Source: Candidatus Sulfopaludibacter sp. SbA3
GTDB lineage: Bacteria; Acidobacteriota; Terriglobia; 2-12-FULL-54-10
Assembly (NCBI GenBank): GCA_945865705.1
Contig: CAMBEY010000062.1
Span: 1 to 12,177 of the forward strand
Length of the DNA: 12,177 bases
Direction of reading: 5' to 3'
This document shows positions 1 to 7,111 of the stretch, piece after piece. The notes below the pieces were generated by a model. It was not told where the DNA came from. It did not search any database and was given only the letters and a program-made list of their open reading frames with translations. The position numbers were made by a program, and so were the translations under genes. Each line of letters starts with the position of its first letter. Position 1 is the stretch's first letter.

Positions 1-20
1 CCAATCACGAAAAACCAAAA

Positions 21-48
21 CAGATTCCTCGCTGCGCTCGGAATGACA
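21..48. repeat. half copy of a dispersed acidobacterial-type palindromic repeat
   Basis: These 28 bases match the right arm of the large inverted repeat at 8854-8950 at 25 of 28 positions. The left arm, if present, would lie outside the window. The element can fold by itself: bases 24-28 pair with 40-44 around an 11-base loop. It lies directly downstream of the stop of the permease gene that ends at 57. On the minus strand the hairpin is followed by a T-rich stretch (TTTTGGTTTTT), so it could help end transcription of the transport operon. That role is inference. Confidence 0.75.
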
Positions 49-56
49 ACCTAAAA

Positions 57-1583
57 TCAGACCTTCAGGCGCGGATCAATCGCGTCGCGCACGCCTTCGC
101 CAATCAGATTGTACGCTGTAACGGTGGAAAAAATCGCCAGGCCGGGAAACAACGTGATCCACCAGTAACGGAAACTCTCGCGCGCCTCGTTCAGGATGCC
201 GCCCCAGCTCGGTATGGGAATCGAAATGCCGAAGCCGAGAAAACTCAAGCTGGACTCAATGAGTATCGCCGAGGCGATGCCGAAGCTCGCGGCCACCAGC
301 ACCGGCGCCAGGCCGTTGGGCAGGATGTGGCGGAAGATGGTTCGATAGTCGGAGACTCCGAGGCCGCGCGCGGCCAGCACGAACTCCTGGTCGGCCAGGC
401 GCAGAAATTCTCCGCGCACCAGGCGCGCCTCCACCGTCCAACTGGTGATGCCGATGACAATCATGATGTTCCACATGCTCGGCTGCAGGAACGCGAGGAC
501 GGCCAGAATCAGGAAGAAGGACGGGAAGCATTCCATGATCTCGATGGCGCGCGAAATGATCAGATCGACCCAACCGCGGAAGTAGCCCGCCAGCGCGCCG
601 AGGAACACGCCGATCAGCACGTAAATCGCCACGGCCACAAAGCCCACGGTGAGCGAAATGCGCGCGCCCCAGATCATGCGCGTGAGTAAGTCGCGACCGT
701 TGCCGTCCGTGCCCATCCAGTAACGCGCGCCGGGAGCGATATACTTGTCCGCCAGATGATCTTCGTTGATGCCGTAGGCCACGGGCGGGAATAGCGCGAA
801 GTCAGTCTCGATCTGCCCGCTCAATATGTCTCCCTTGTAATCGAGTGAGTCAAATACCGGCGGATGCGCCGCGCGATGCAGCACGGCCATCACGGCGGGT
901 ACGCCGAGTAACATCACGAGTAACACCTTTTTCGTAGGCAGTGAGTGCGCTGAGAGAAAAACGCGGATGGCCGTAAATACTATCAGTAGCGCGGCGAACC
1001 AAAGTAGGAATGTATCAGTGAGTCCGAGTGAGTCCAGCACCGGCCAGTAGTAATGGCGATCCAAAGTTACATTCTCCGGCGCGAAGCGGGCAGAAATGTC
1101 GTCGGCGTGAGTTTGCAGCGCGGCATAGCGATCTGGAATATCACTGACATTGCCGCTAAGCGCGATTTGCTCCGCCGCCTGATATTCCCGGAGATAGCCC
1201 AACAACTCAGCCGACTGGCTGGCAGGCAATTGGCTGGAGAGAAATTCCAACTGATGCTCAATGGTCTGTAGCCGCGACTCGATTCTCTCGGGGTCGGTGG
1301 CGGCATCAGGCCCCGCCGTCAGCAGCACGGCCATAAATTCGGGATGCCCGCCGCGCTTCCATTCTTCGTAGCGTTGCGTATAGAGGCCGCGATACGCGCC
1401 GCGCAAAACGATTGGCTTGTTATCGGCCAGGAATGGGGCCAGGATCGCCAGCAGAAACAGAGCCAGGACAAAAAAGAACGCGACCATGGCCAGGCGGTTG
1501 CGGCGGAACTGGCGCAGCACCAGTCCCCAGTAGGTCTCCGGCTTGGAGGTGGGCATCGACAGGTTGACGATCATGCTCGCCAT
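57..1583 (-). CDS. peptide/nickel ABC transporter permease, DppC/OppC type, with large insertion
   Basis: This is an inner-membrane permease subunit of a peptide/nickel-type (PepT) ABC importer, 508 residues against roughly 280-300 for typical DppC. TM1 lies at about 32-53. The conserved core resumes at 288-311 with the family motif MGTDGNGRDLLTRMIWGAR, followed by membrane segments near 311-334, 353-380, 425-447 and 474-495. The EAA coupling loop that contacts the ATPase is at about 400-422 (EFVLAARGLG...RHILPN). Between TM1 and the core sits an insertion (about 55-275) with a hydrophilic, probably helical stretch (95-165) and two extra hydrophobic segments (about 190-211 and 218-236). The start ATG follows the upstream permease stop by 3 bases, with GGAGG about 11 bases before it; ATGs at residues 4 and 10 are alternatives. 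It is the last visible gene of the operon; no ATPase gene is visible. Family assignment is firm, substrate is not. Confidence 0.95.
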   Translation of the reverse strand: MASMIVNLSMPTSKPETYWGLVLRQFRRNRLAMVAFFFVLALFLLAILAPFLADNKPIVLRGAYRGLYTQRYEEWKRGGHPEFMAVLLTAGPDAATDPERIESRLQTIEHQLEFLSSQLPASQSAELLGYLREYQAAEQIALSGNVSDIPDRYAALQTHADDISARFAPENVTLDRHYYWPVLDSLGLTDTFLLWFAALLIVFTAIRVFLSAHSLPTKKVLLVMLLGVPAVMAVLHRAAHPPVFDSLDYKGDILSGQIETDFALFPPVAYGINEDHLADKYIAPGARYWMGTDGNGRDLLTRMIWGARISLTVGFVAVAIYVLIGVFLGALAGYFRGWVDLIISRAIEIMECFPSFFLILAVLAFLQPSMWNIMIVIGITSWTVEARLVRGEFLRLADQEFVLAARGLGVSDYRTIFRHILPNGLAPVLVAASFGIASAILIESSLSFLGFGISIPIPSWGGILNEARESFRYWWITLFPGLAIFSTVTAYNLIGEGVRDAIDPRLKV

Positions 1584-1586
1584 GGG

Positions 1587-2591
1587 CTATTCCGCCTCCA
1601 GCGAGATGGTGGGATTCACCAGCGCGTACATCAGGTCAGAGAGCAGCAGGCCGATCAAAGTGAGAAACGCGGCGATGGTGGAGATGGCCATCACCACTGG
1701 ATAATCGCGCGACAGAATCGCCTCAAATCCCAGCAGCCCCATGCCCGGAATGGTGAAGATGCTCTCAATAATCACTGAGCCGCCGAGCATGGCGGGCAGC
1801 AGAAACCCGAGCAGAGTGACAATGGGGATCAGCGAATTGCGCAGCGCATGGCGATAGATGACCGCCTTCTCGGAAAGCCCCTTGGCGCGCGCGGTGCGGA
1901 TGTAATCCTGGCGAATCGTCTCCAGCATTCCAGCGCGCATCTGCCGCGAGACGTAGGCGAGGCTCCCGTAAGTCAGACAGAATACCGGCAGGACTAAGTG
2001 CCAGACCCGGTCCTTGAACCAGTCCCAGTTCCCGAGCTTATCGGCGTCCAGCGCGCTGATGCCGGAGATAGGAAACCAATGCAGAAAATCGCCACCGCCC
2101 ACGAATAGGATGAGTACGGTAGCGACCCAGAAACTCGGCAGTGAGTAGAGTACGAACAGCGCAACGGTAGTCACTTTATCAGCGGTGGTTCCCTGATGAG
2201 TCGCAGAGAATATGCCCAGCGGAATCGCCAGCAGGTAAGTCAAAAATAGCGCAATAATATTTAGTTGCAGCGTTATCGGAAGCCGCTCGATAATTTTTTC
2301 AGTAACCGGGCGGTTGTCCTTATAGGAGCGCCCGAAGTCGAGCGTGGCGATCTTGGCGACCCACATCCCGTACTGGACATAGATGGGCTTGTCGAGCCCA
2401 AACTCCACGCGGGTCTTCTCGATAATGGCCTTGGCCATCTGCTGATCGACCATGCCGCCGGAAGCCGCGCTGCCCAGGCGCATCGCCGCCGGATCACCCG
2501 GCGCGAGCCGCACGATGGTGAAAGTGATGACCGTGATCCCAAACAGCGTGGGGATCATCAGCAGAATTCGTTTCAGCAGGTAAGTTCGCAT
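1587..2591 (-). CDS. peptide/nickel ABC transporter permease, DppB/OppB type
   Basis: This is the second inner-membrane permease, partner of the DppC-type subunit encoded 3 bases downstream. The protein opens with the canonical family N-terminus MRTYLLKRILLMIPTLFGI, has the motif RLAPGDPA near residue 30 and LDFGRSY before the second membrane segment, and carries the EAA loop as DYIRTARAKGLSEKAVIYRHA at about 229-249. The C-terminal IPGMGLLG motif is typical. About six membrane segments are visible. I chose the ATG at 2591 (334 residues) because it gives the usual N-terminus and leaves 20 bases after the binding-protein stop. A GTG at 2642 in the same frame would add 17 non-conserved residues and overlap the upstream gene by 31 bases. 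Neither start has a strong ribosome site, so translation may be coupled to the upstream gene. The substrate cannot be told from sequence. Confidence 0.93.
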   Translation of the reverse strand: MRTYLLKRILLMIPTLFGITVITFTIVRLAPGDPAAMRLGSAASGGMVDQQMAKAIIEKTRVEFGLDKPIYVQYGMWVAKIATLDFGRSYKDNRPVTEKIIERLPITLQLNIIALFLTYLLAIPLGIFSATHQGTTADKVTTVALFVLYSLPSFWVATVLILFVGGGDFLHWFPISGISALDADKLGNWDWFKDRVWHLVLPVFCLTYGSLAYVSRQMRAGMLETIRQDYIRTARAKGLSEKAVIYRHALRNSLIPIVTLLGFLLPAMLGGSVIIESIFTIPGMGLLGFEAILSRDYPVVMAISTIAAFLTLIGLLLSDLMYALVNPTISLEAE

Positions 2592-2611
2592 GAGGCTGGC
2601 GACGCGGCTCC

Positions 2612-4537
2612 CTAAATCGACTTGCCTTTCGGTATGAACCACTCCGTCAGATCGTAGCCGGGCCGCGTCTTATAAAATTTCACGCCGCGGTATTTCTTGT
2701 CATAGGCGCCCAGCTCCGGCTCCATCCAAAGAAAATGGTAGGGCTGCAACTCGTCGAGAGCGCGATGAAACTCGAAGAAAATCTTCTGCCGCTTCAGGTC
2801 GTCGATCTCGCGGCGCGACAGCTCAATCAGGCGGTCCACGTTGGCATTGACCAGCCCCACATAATTTCCGCCGCGGTTGACGGCCTGCGAGGAATGCCAG
2901 ATTTGATAAGGGTCGCCATCCACGTTGGTGGCCCAGCGCAGGGTGCAGGCGTCGAAGGCGTAGTCATTCACATTTTGAATGAAGGTAGCCCACTCGAGCG
3001 AACGCACGGTCATCTCGATGCCGAGCTTGCGCAAATTCTCCTTCATCAGCGCGGCGCGACTCTCGTAACTCTCATCGCAGCAGGGCAGCAGAAACTCGAA
3101 GCGAAACGCCTTGCCGTTCTTGTCGCGCAACCCGTCGCCGTCACGGTCATACCAACCGGCTTCCAGTAATAACTGCTTGGCTTTTTCCGGGTCATAGGGC
3201 TTGGGCGTGATGCTGTGATCGTAGTCGTGGCCCAGCGCGCTTTCCGGCCCGGTAACGATCACGCCGCGGTCGTGCATAAGCTCTCGTTTGAATTCCGGAC
3301 GGTTGAGCACGCCGTAGTTCATGGCCTGGCGCACGCGCACGTCATCGAACGGCGGGCGGCGCATATTCCATCCGGTCCACTGGAAGCCGCCAATGTAGTA
3401 TTGCACCTTGGCGAAGCGCGTCAGGAATGCGGGATCGCTAAGTTCTCCGTCAAATTGCTGGTGATTGATGCGCCGGGTGACGAAATCCACTTCGCCGTTC
3501 TTCAGCGCTTGCAGCGAAGCCACGTCGTCGGTGATGAAGCGATAGATGATGCGGTCGAGGTGCCCCTGATGCGCTTTGTTCCAGTAGTCGTCGTTGCGAA
3601 CCAGAACGATCTGCTGACCCGTGTCCCAGCGCTCGAACTTGTAAGGCCCGGTGCCCATGGGCTTGCGGTTGTACTCACTCTCATTGAACCGCTTGCCGAA
3701 GGCCTTAGGGTCTTTGGCCTGTAGATTATCCGCGTCGTAGAGATGCTTGGGGAGCACCGATTGGGCGCCGACCACCGTTCGCGCATACCAGTATTGCTTG
3801 CCGTAAGTAACCCGGAAGGTGTACTTGTCAACAATTTCATAATTCTCGACTTCGTTCAGGTAGGTCCGCTGGTCCGGCGCATCCACGGCCTCATTGAGGA
3901 TGGTGTCGAAGGTGAACTTTACGTCATCGGCGGTCATGGGCTTACCGTCGTGGAAACGAACGTCCTTGCGCAGGAAGAATGTGAAGGCCACGGCGCGGCG
4001 AATCTCCTTGACGTTGGCGCGCGGGATGCGCAGCGTGTCGCCCGCCGACGTGACGATTAGCACATCGCCCTTGCCCTCGCCCGCCGGCTCGCTGGACTTG
4101 CCGCGCTCACGCGATCCGTCATTCTTTATAACCACGTCCTCTTCCGTCCAGCGCTCAGCCAGACTGCCCTTCCACTCGAGCGTCTCATCGTCGCGGTCGA
4201 GCAGGGTCTCCACCACATACTCGCCGATGTACTGCGAATAGGCGTCGGCATTGGCCAGCAAGTTGTTCATGGTCTGCGGCTCGGCGTTGAAGCGCACGAC
4301 GATCTGCCCGCCCTTGACGGGAACTTCGTCGCCGGCAGACTCATCGTTGAACTCGTCAACAGGCACTTTGCCGATGACCTGAATGTTGAGCGGCGCGGCG
4401 GTTTTTTCAATGGAGGTTTTCGGGGAGGATGGAAAGGACGAGCGGTCATAGGAGCAGGCGGCGAGCCCGCCAAGTAATGTGGCGAAGCTCAATGCGAATA
4501 TTGCGCGCAGGAGCGCGGCGCGGGATTGCATTCTCAT
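2612..4537 (-). CDS. ABC transporter substrate-binding lipoprotein, SBP family 5 (peptide/nickel type)
   Basis: This is the extracytoplasmic solute receptor that feeds the two permeases encoded downstream. The 641-residue product starts with a lipoprotein signal: basic MRMQSR, a hydrophobic stretch to about residue 24 and the lipobox LAAC with the lipidated cysteine at 28. The family 5 fold runs from about 75 to 600; recognisable blocks are the N-terminal GGQIVVRFNAEPQTMN, VRFHDGKPMTADDVKFTFD (about 193-211) and MGTGPYKFERWDTGQ. A charged, low-similarity insertion (about 133-182, with KNDGSRERGKSSEPAGEG) interrupts the N-terminal lobe just before the FHDG block; this is unusual. The start at 4537 is supported by GGGAGG 7 bases upstream; an ATG two codons later is less well placed. 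It is the first gene of the operon, with a candidate promoter at 4605-4635. The family usually binds oligopeptides, but nickel, sugars and opines are also known ligands, so the substrate is open. Confidence 0.95.
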   Translation of the reverse strand: MRMQSRAALLRAIFALSFATLLGGLAACSYDRSSFPSSPKTSIEKTAAPLNIQVIGKVPVDEFNDESAGDEVPVKGGQIVVRFNAEPQTMNNLLANADAYSQYIGEYVVETLLDRDDETLEWKGSLAERWTEEDVVIKNDGSRERGKSSEPAGEGKGDVLIVTSAGDTLRIPRANVKEIRRAVAFTFFLRKDVRFHDGKPMTADDVKFTFDTILNEAVDAPDQRTYLNEVENYEIVDKYTFRVTYGKQYWYARTVVGAQSVLPKHLYDADNLQAKDPKAFGKRFNESEYNRKPMGTGPYKFERWDTGQQIVLVRNDDYWNKAHQGHLDRIIYRFITDDVASLQALKNGEVDFVTRRINHQQFDGELSDPAFLTRFAKVQYYIGGFQWTGWNMRRPPFDDVRVRQAMNYGVLNRPEFKRELMHDRGVIVTGPESALGHDYDHSITPKPYDPEKAKQLLLEAGWYDRDGDGLRDKNGKAFRFEFLLPCCDESYESRAALMKENLRKLGIEMTVRSLEWATFIQNVNDYAFDACTLRWATNVDGDPYQIWHSSQAVNRGGNYVGLVNANVDRLIELSRREIDDLKRQKIFFEFHRALDELQPYHFLWMEPELGAYDKKYRGVKFYKTRPGYDLTEWFIPKGKSI

Positions 4538-4604
4538 CCTTCAACCTCCCCCGGCGCGAAGCTCGACGAGCGGCATCTTTATCCTGACCAGCGCGGGCGG
4601 GACC

Positions 4605-4635
4605 ATTATATTCGAGGAATCCGGTCTGATGGCAA
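4605..4635 (-). promoter_or_regulatory. candidate sigma-70-like promoter of the peptide transport operon
   Basis: On the minus strand there is TTGCCA (4635-4630, five of six matches to TTGACA) followed after 19 bases by a perfect TATAAT (4610-4605). The spacer is two bases longer than ideal. Transcription would start near 4598, giving a leader of about 60 bases with the GGGAGG ribosome site of the binding-protein gene at its end. Confidence 0.45.
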
Positions 4636-4821
4636 GCAAATCCCCATCTGCTTGTGAGGCATTTCTCCGCGCCGTGAATCGCGCCTTGAAACCGCGCTTC
4701 GTCAAACTACCGCTTCCTTCGCGCGTCAAGTTCCCATACAATGGCCCATTGCGCTGTGAGCGGCCAGATCGTCTATGTATTGGCTGTATCGGCGCGCGCG
4801 GAATCTTACTTTTCCCCAGAG

Positions 4822-4857
4822 GAAAACGACGAAAACGACGAAAGCAACGAAAACGAG
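4822..4857 (+). repeat. four tandem 9-base purine-rich units in the leader of the inositol-phosphate synthase gene
   Basis: The units are GAAAACGAC (4822), GAAAACGAC (4831), GAAAGCAAC (4840) and GAAAACGAG (4849). The last unit runs into the GAGG ribosome site at 4855-4858, which is followed after 8 bases by the GTG start. Read in the frame of the downstream gene the array would encode an acidic Glu/Asn/Asp-rich stretch, but I place it in the untranslated leader. A purine-rich unstructured leader could favour ribosome loading; this is inference. Confidence 0.7.
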
Positions 4858-4866
4858 GACATCATC

Positions 4867-6201
4867 GTGGCCACTAAGTTCGCAACCAGCAAGTCGCAAT
4901 TCAAAATCGCCAAGCCGCAAGGCAAGCTCGGCGTATTGATACCGGGCATGGGCGCCGTCGCCACCACTTTCATGGCGGGCGTGGAAGCCGTGCGGCGCGG
5001 GCACGCCAAGCCCATTGGCTCGCTGACGCAGATGGGCACCATCCGCCTGGGCAAGCGCACCGACAAGCGCGCGCCCATGATCAAGGATTTTGTTCCACTG
5101 GCGGGGCTGAACGATCTGGTCTTCGGCGGCTGGGACATCCGCAGCGACAACGCGTATGAGATCGCGGCCAACGGCGGTGTGCTGGAGCAGCGCGACCTGG
5201 ACAAGGAAAAGAAGTTCCTGAAGGGCATCAAGCCCATGCCCGGCGTCTTCGACCAGCACTACGTGAAGCGCCTCTCCGGCACGCACGTCAAAAAAAGCAA
5301 GAATAAGATGGACCTCGCCAAGATGGTCATGGAGGACATCGACAAGTTCGCCGACAAGAACAAGCTCGAGCGCATGGTGATGATCTGGTGCGGCTCGACC
5401 GAGATTTTCCTGAAACCTGGCAAGGTGCATCGCTCGATTGAAGACTTCGAGCGCGGCATGAAGACCAACGATCCCGGCATCGCGCCCAGCATGATCTACG
5501 CTTACGCCGCAATCAAGATGGGCATCCCCTACGCCAACGGCGCGCCCAATCTCTCCGCCGATTTCCCGGCGCTGAACGATCTGGCCAAGGAGAACGCCGT
5601 GCCCGTCTGCGGCAAGGACTTCAAGACCGGCCAGACGTTGATGAAGACGATTCTGGCCCCCGGCCTGAAGGCGCGGCTGATCGGCCTGAACGGCTGGTTT
5701 TCCACTAACATCCTGGGCAATCGCGACGGCGAAGTGTTGGAAGATCCCGGCTCGTTCAAGACCAAGGAAGAAAGCAAGCTCAGCGTGCTGGAGCACATTC
5801 TCCAGCCCAATCTTTATCCCGATCTCTACAAGGACTTCACGCACCTGGTCCGCATCAACTACTACCCACCGCGCGGCGACAACAAAGAGGGCTGGGACAA
5901 CATCGACATTTTCGGCTGGATGGGCTACCCCATGCAGATCAAGGTGGACTTCCTTTGCCGCGACTCCATCCTCGCCGCGCCGCTGGTGCTCGACCTGGTG
6001 CTGTTCCTCGATCTCGCCAAGCGCACCGGAATGCGCGGCATCCAGGAGTGGCTCTCGTTCTACTTCAAAAGCCCCATGCACGCGCCGGGCCTCTATCCCG
6101 AGCATGACCTGTTCATCCAACTGATGAAGCTGAAGAACACGCTGCGGCACCTGCGCGGCGAAGAGTTGATCACGCATCTTGGTCTGGAATATTACGACTA
6201 G
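4867..6201 (+). CDS. ino1: inositol-3-phosphate synthase (myo-inositol-1-phosphate synthase)
   Basis: This is a cytoplasmic NAD-dependent enzyme that converts glucose 6-phosphate to inositol 3-phosphate, the first step towards inositol lipids and inositol-derived solutes. With the GTG start at 4867 the product is 444 residues. The Rossmann nucleotide-binding motif LIPGMGAVATTF is at about 24-35, followed by the very conserved block GSLTQMGTIRLGKR (51-64) and NDLVFGGWD (82-90). The catalytic region carries GKDFKTGQT (249-257), whose lysine belongs to the family's active-site set, then NILGN (281-285) and SILAAPLVLD (367-376). An ATG at 4741 is in frame and would add 42 residues, but it has no ribosome site, whereas GTG has GAGG 8 bases upstream and gives a family-like N-terminus. 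The closest relatives I recall are the long bacterial forms of Bacteroidetes and Acidobacteria rather than the actinobacterial type. No inositol phosphatase or lipid gene is adjacent. Confidence 0.95.
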   Translation: MATKFATSKSQFKIAKPQGKLGVLIPGMGAVATTFMAGVEAVRRGHAKPIGSLTQMGTIRLGKRTDKRAPMIKDFVPLAGLNDLVFGGWDIRSDNAYEIAANGGVLEQRDLDKEKKFLKGIKPMPGVFDQHYVKRLSGTHVKKSKNKMDLAKMVMEDIDKFADKNKLERMVMIWCGSTEIFLKPGKVHRSIEDFERGMKTNDPGIAPSMIYAYAAIKMGIPYANGAPNLSADFPALNDLAKENAVPVCGKDFKTGQTLMKTILAPGLKARLIGLNGWFSTNILGNRDGEVLEDPGSFKTKEESKLSVLEHILQPNLYPDLYKDFTHLVRINYYPPRGDNKEGWDNIDIFGWMGYPMQIKVDFLCRDSILAAPLVLDLVLFLDLAKRTGMRGIQEWLSFYFKSPMHAPGLYPEHDLFIQLMKLKNTLRHLRGEELITHLGLEYYD

Positions 6202-6242
6202 TAAGGGCAGGAAGTGGGGTGTAGGGGGCGGAATCAGGCAAA

Positions 6243-6482
6243 ATGAAAACTACCGCCTATTTTGAAGAACAAGTGCTCCGCAAGCGCCCCTACATCCAGC
6301 GCGAATGGTGTGAGCGGGCTTAGCGGGAACCGTTGTACCGGGAAGCGCAACCGGATGGTCGCATTCGCTATTGGATTTTTGTCCCAGAACTGGGAAAATA
6401 CTTACAGGTGGTAACGCTGGAAGATGGCGAAACCGTTCTGAATGCTTTTCCGGACAGAAATTTCAAAGGTACACACCAATGA
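6243..6482 (+). pseudogene. DUF4258-like small protein gene interrupted by an in-frame TAG
   Basis: Reading from ATG 6243 gives 26 codons (MKTTAYFEEQVLRKRPYIQR..., then EWCERA), a TAG at 6321-6323, and then 52 more sense codons in the same frame (REPLYREAQPDGRIRYW, VPELGKYLQVVTLEDGET, NAFPDRNFKG) to TGA at 6480-6482. I recall intact relatives of about 80 residues with this whole pattern, annotated DUF4258 or hypothetical, in which a residue such as leucine stands where TAG is; TTG to TAG is one base. The rest shows no frameshift and keeps the conserved residues, so the stop is recent, a sequencing error, or read through. The end overlaps the DUF2283 start as ATGA, so the two form one operon. 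DUF4258 proteins are thought to be distant RelE/BrnT-like relatives, which would make this the toxin-like partner; that link is from memory and inference. A weak AGG lies 4 bases before the ATG. Confidence 0.8.
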
Positions 6483-6694
6483 AGTTCCATTACTACAAAG
6501 ACACGGACTCCCTCTACATTGACCTATCCGGCAAGGTCAGCGCGGATTCGCAGGAAGTAGCTCCCGGAGTAGTGCTTGATTTCGATGCCGAGGGCCATCT
6601 TGTCGGAATTGATATCGACCACGCCAGCCAGAACGTCAACCTCTCCACACTGGAAGCCGATGCCCTGCCGTTAAGCAGCCTGTCGCTTTCCTAA
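6479..6694 (+). CDS. DUF2283 domain protein
   Basis: The product is 71 residues, matching the usual length of this small family. It starts MKFHYYKDTDSLYIDLSG and continues with EVAPGVVLDFDAEGHLVGIDID (split by a conserved glycine-valine core), which is the DUF2283 signature: Y-D-x-x-x-D-x-L-Y-I, a small strand, then APGV-DxDxxGxLVGI-I. The start at 6479 is set by the ATGA overlap with the upstream DUF4258-like frame; longer in-frame starts, such as one at 6371, would overlap that gene in another frame and have no family support. DUF2283 genes are often found next to DUF4258 or other small toxin-like genes, and an antitoxin role has been suggested; the biochemical function is unknown to me. 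With the partner gene broken, this could be an orphan antitoxin-like protein. Confidence 0.88.
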   Translation: MKFHYYKDTDSLYIDLSGKVSADSQEVAPGVVLDFDAEGHLVGIDIDHASQNVNLSTLEADALPLSSLSLS

Positions 6695-6713
6695 CCGGGG
6701 AGGACGCCTGGAA

Positions 6714-7057
6714 TTAATCTATCCGGCAATTCAGTTGATTATAGATATTTTGCCAATCATCAATGTGGGGAAGCATCCCCCCATTCCCGAGGCCGCCTCT
6801 TCCAAGACACTACAAATGCAAGCTGCTCGTTCTTTGCCGCCACCTTGTGTAGCAAATCGGTCACGGCACCCCTTTAGTCGGTTCAAAATAGAATCAAGCT
6901 CACTCTTGGAAAAGGTCGAGTATACGCGGCTTACTCGCTGAGCTGCTGATGTCGTATCCGGATCATTTGAATATTTTTCATAAGCCTCATACAAGTCGAG
7001 TCCGGCTGTCGTGGCTTCAAATAGGGACTTCGTCCAAGCCAGAATTTCGAGCCACAA
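6714..7057 (-). CDS. small protein of unknown function, probably frameshifted near its 3' end
   Basis: The uninterrupted frame runs from a TTG at 7057 to a stop at 6731 (108 residues) with a plausible soluble, helical protein: LFEATTAGLDLYEAYEKYS, then SAAQRVSRVYSTFSKSELDS, LNRLKGCRDRF and CICSVLEEA. Its last residues (TLMIGKISIIN) look unlike the rest. If one base is added near 6786-6792, translation instead continues GNGGMLPHIDDWQNIYNQL and a few more residues, ending at 6714. That tail resembles what I recall at the C-terminus of small hypothetical proteins with the same central motifs, so I extended the feature to 6714 and suspect a one-base deletion. The family has no function known to me. 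The start is uncertain: no ATG is available in frame, the TTG lacks a close ribosome site, and GGGAGGGGG lies about 20 bases upstream. It converges on the DUF4258/DUF2283 pair. Confidence 0.6.
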
Positions 7058-7111
7058 TTGCTTAGGGGATTCACGGCCCCCTCCCTTAAAGTGCTCATTC
7101 CGAGGCGCTGC

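Larger units (their letters stand above)
4538..4866. other. divergent intergenic region between transport operon and inositol-phosphate synthase
   Basis: This gap of 329 bases separates two genes that point away from each other, so it should hold both promoters. A fair minus-strand promoter for the transport operon is present at 4605-4635. On the plus strand I found no convincing promoter: TACAAT at 4737-4742 lacks a partner box. The right end (4822-4857) is a run of 9-base purine-rich repeats leading into the synthase ribosome site. Open frames that cross this region in either direction lack ribosome sites and family resemblance, so I treat them as chance. Confidence 0.6.

Noticed and set aside
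4741..4866. ATG start at 4741 for the inositol-phosphate synthase
   Set aside because: It has no ribosome site and encodes 42 non-conserved residues, including the repeat-derived acidic run; GTG 4867 has GAGG at 8 bases.
4726..6177. Open frame of 483 codons on the minus strand opposite the inositol-phosphate synthase gene
   Set aside because: It mirrors the codon pattern of a GC-rich gene, its His/Val/Ala/Leu-rich product resembles no family, and the plus-strand gene is firmly identified.
6371..6478. N-terminal extension of the DUF2283 gene to an ATG at 6371
   Set aside because: The extension lies over the DUF4258-like frame, has no family similarity, and would destroy the normal 71-residue size and the ATGA overlap.
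7072..7098. ATG 7098 or GTG 7074 as the start of the small unknown minus-strand gene
   Set aside because: Both are in a different frame, which closes after fewer than 60 codons and gives an unconvincing product; a second frameshift would be needed.
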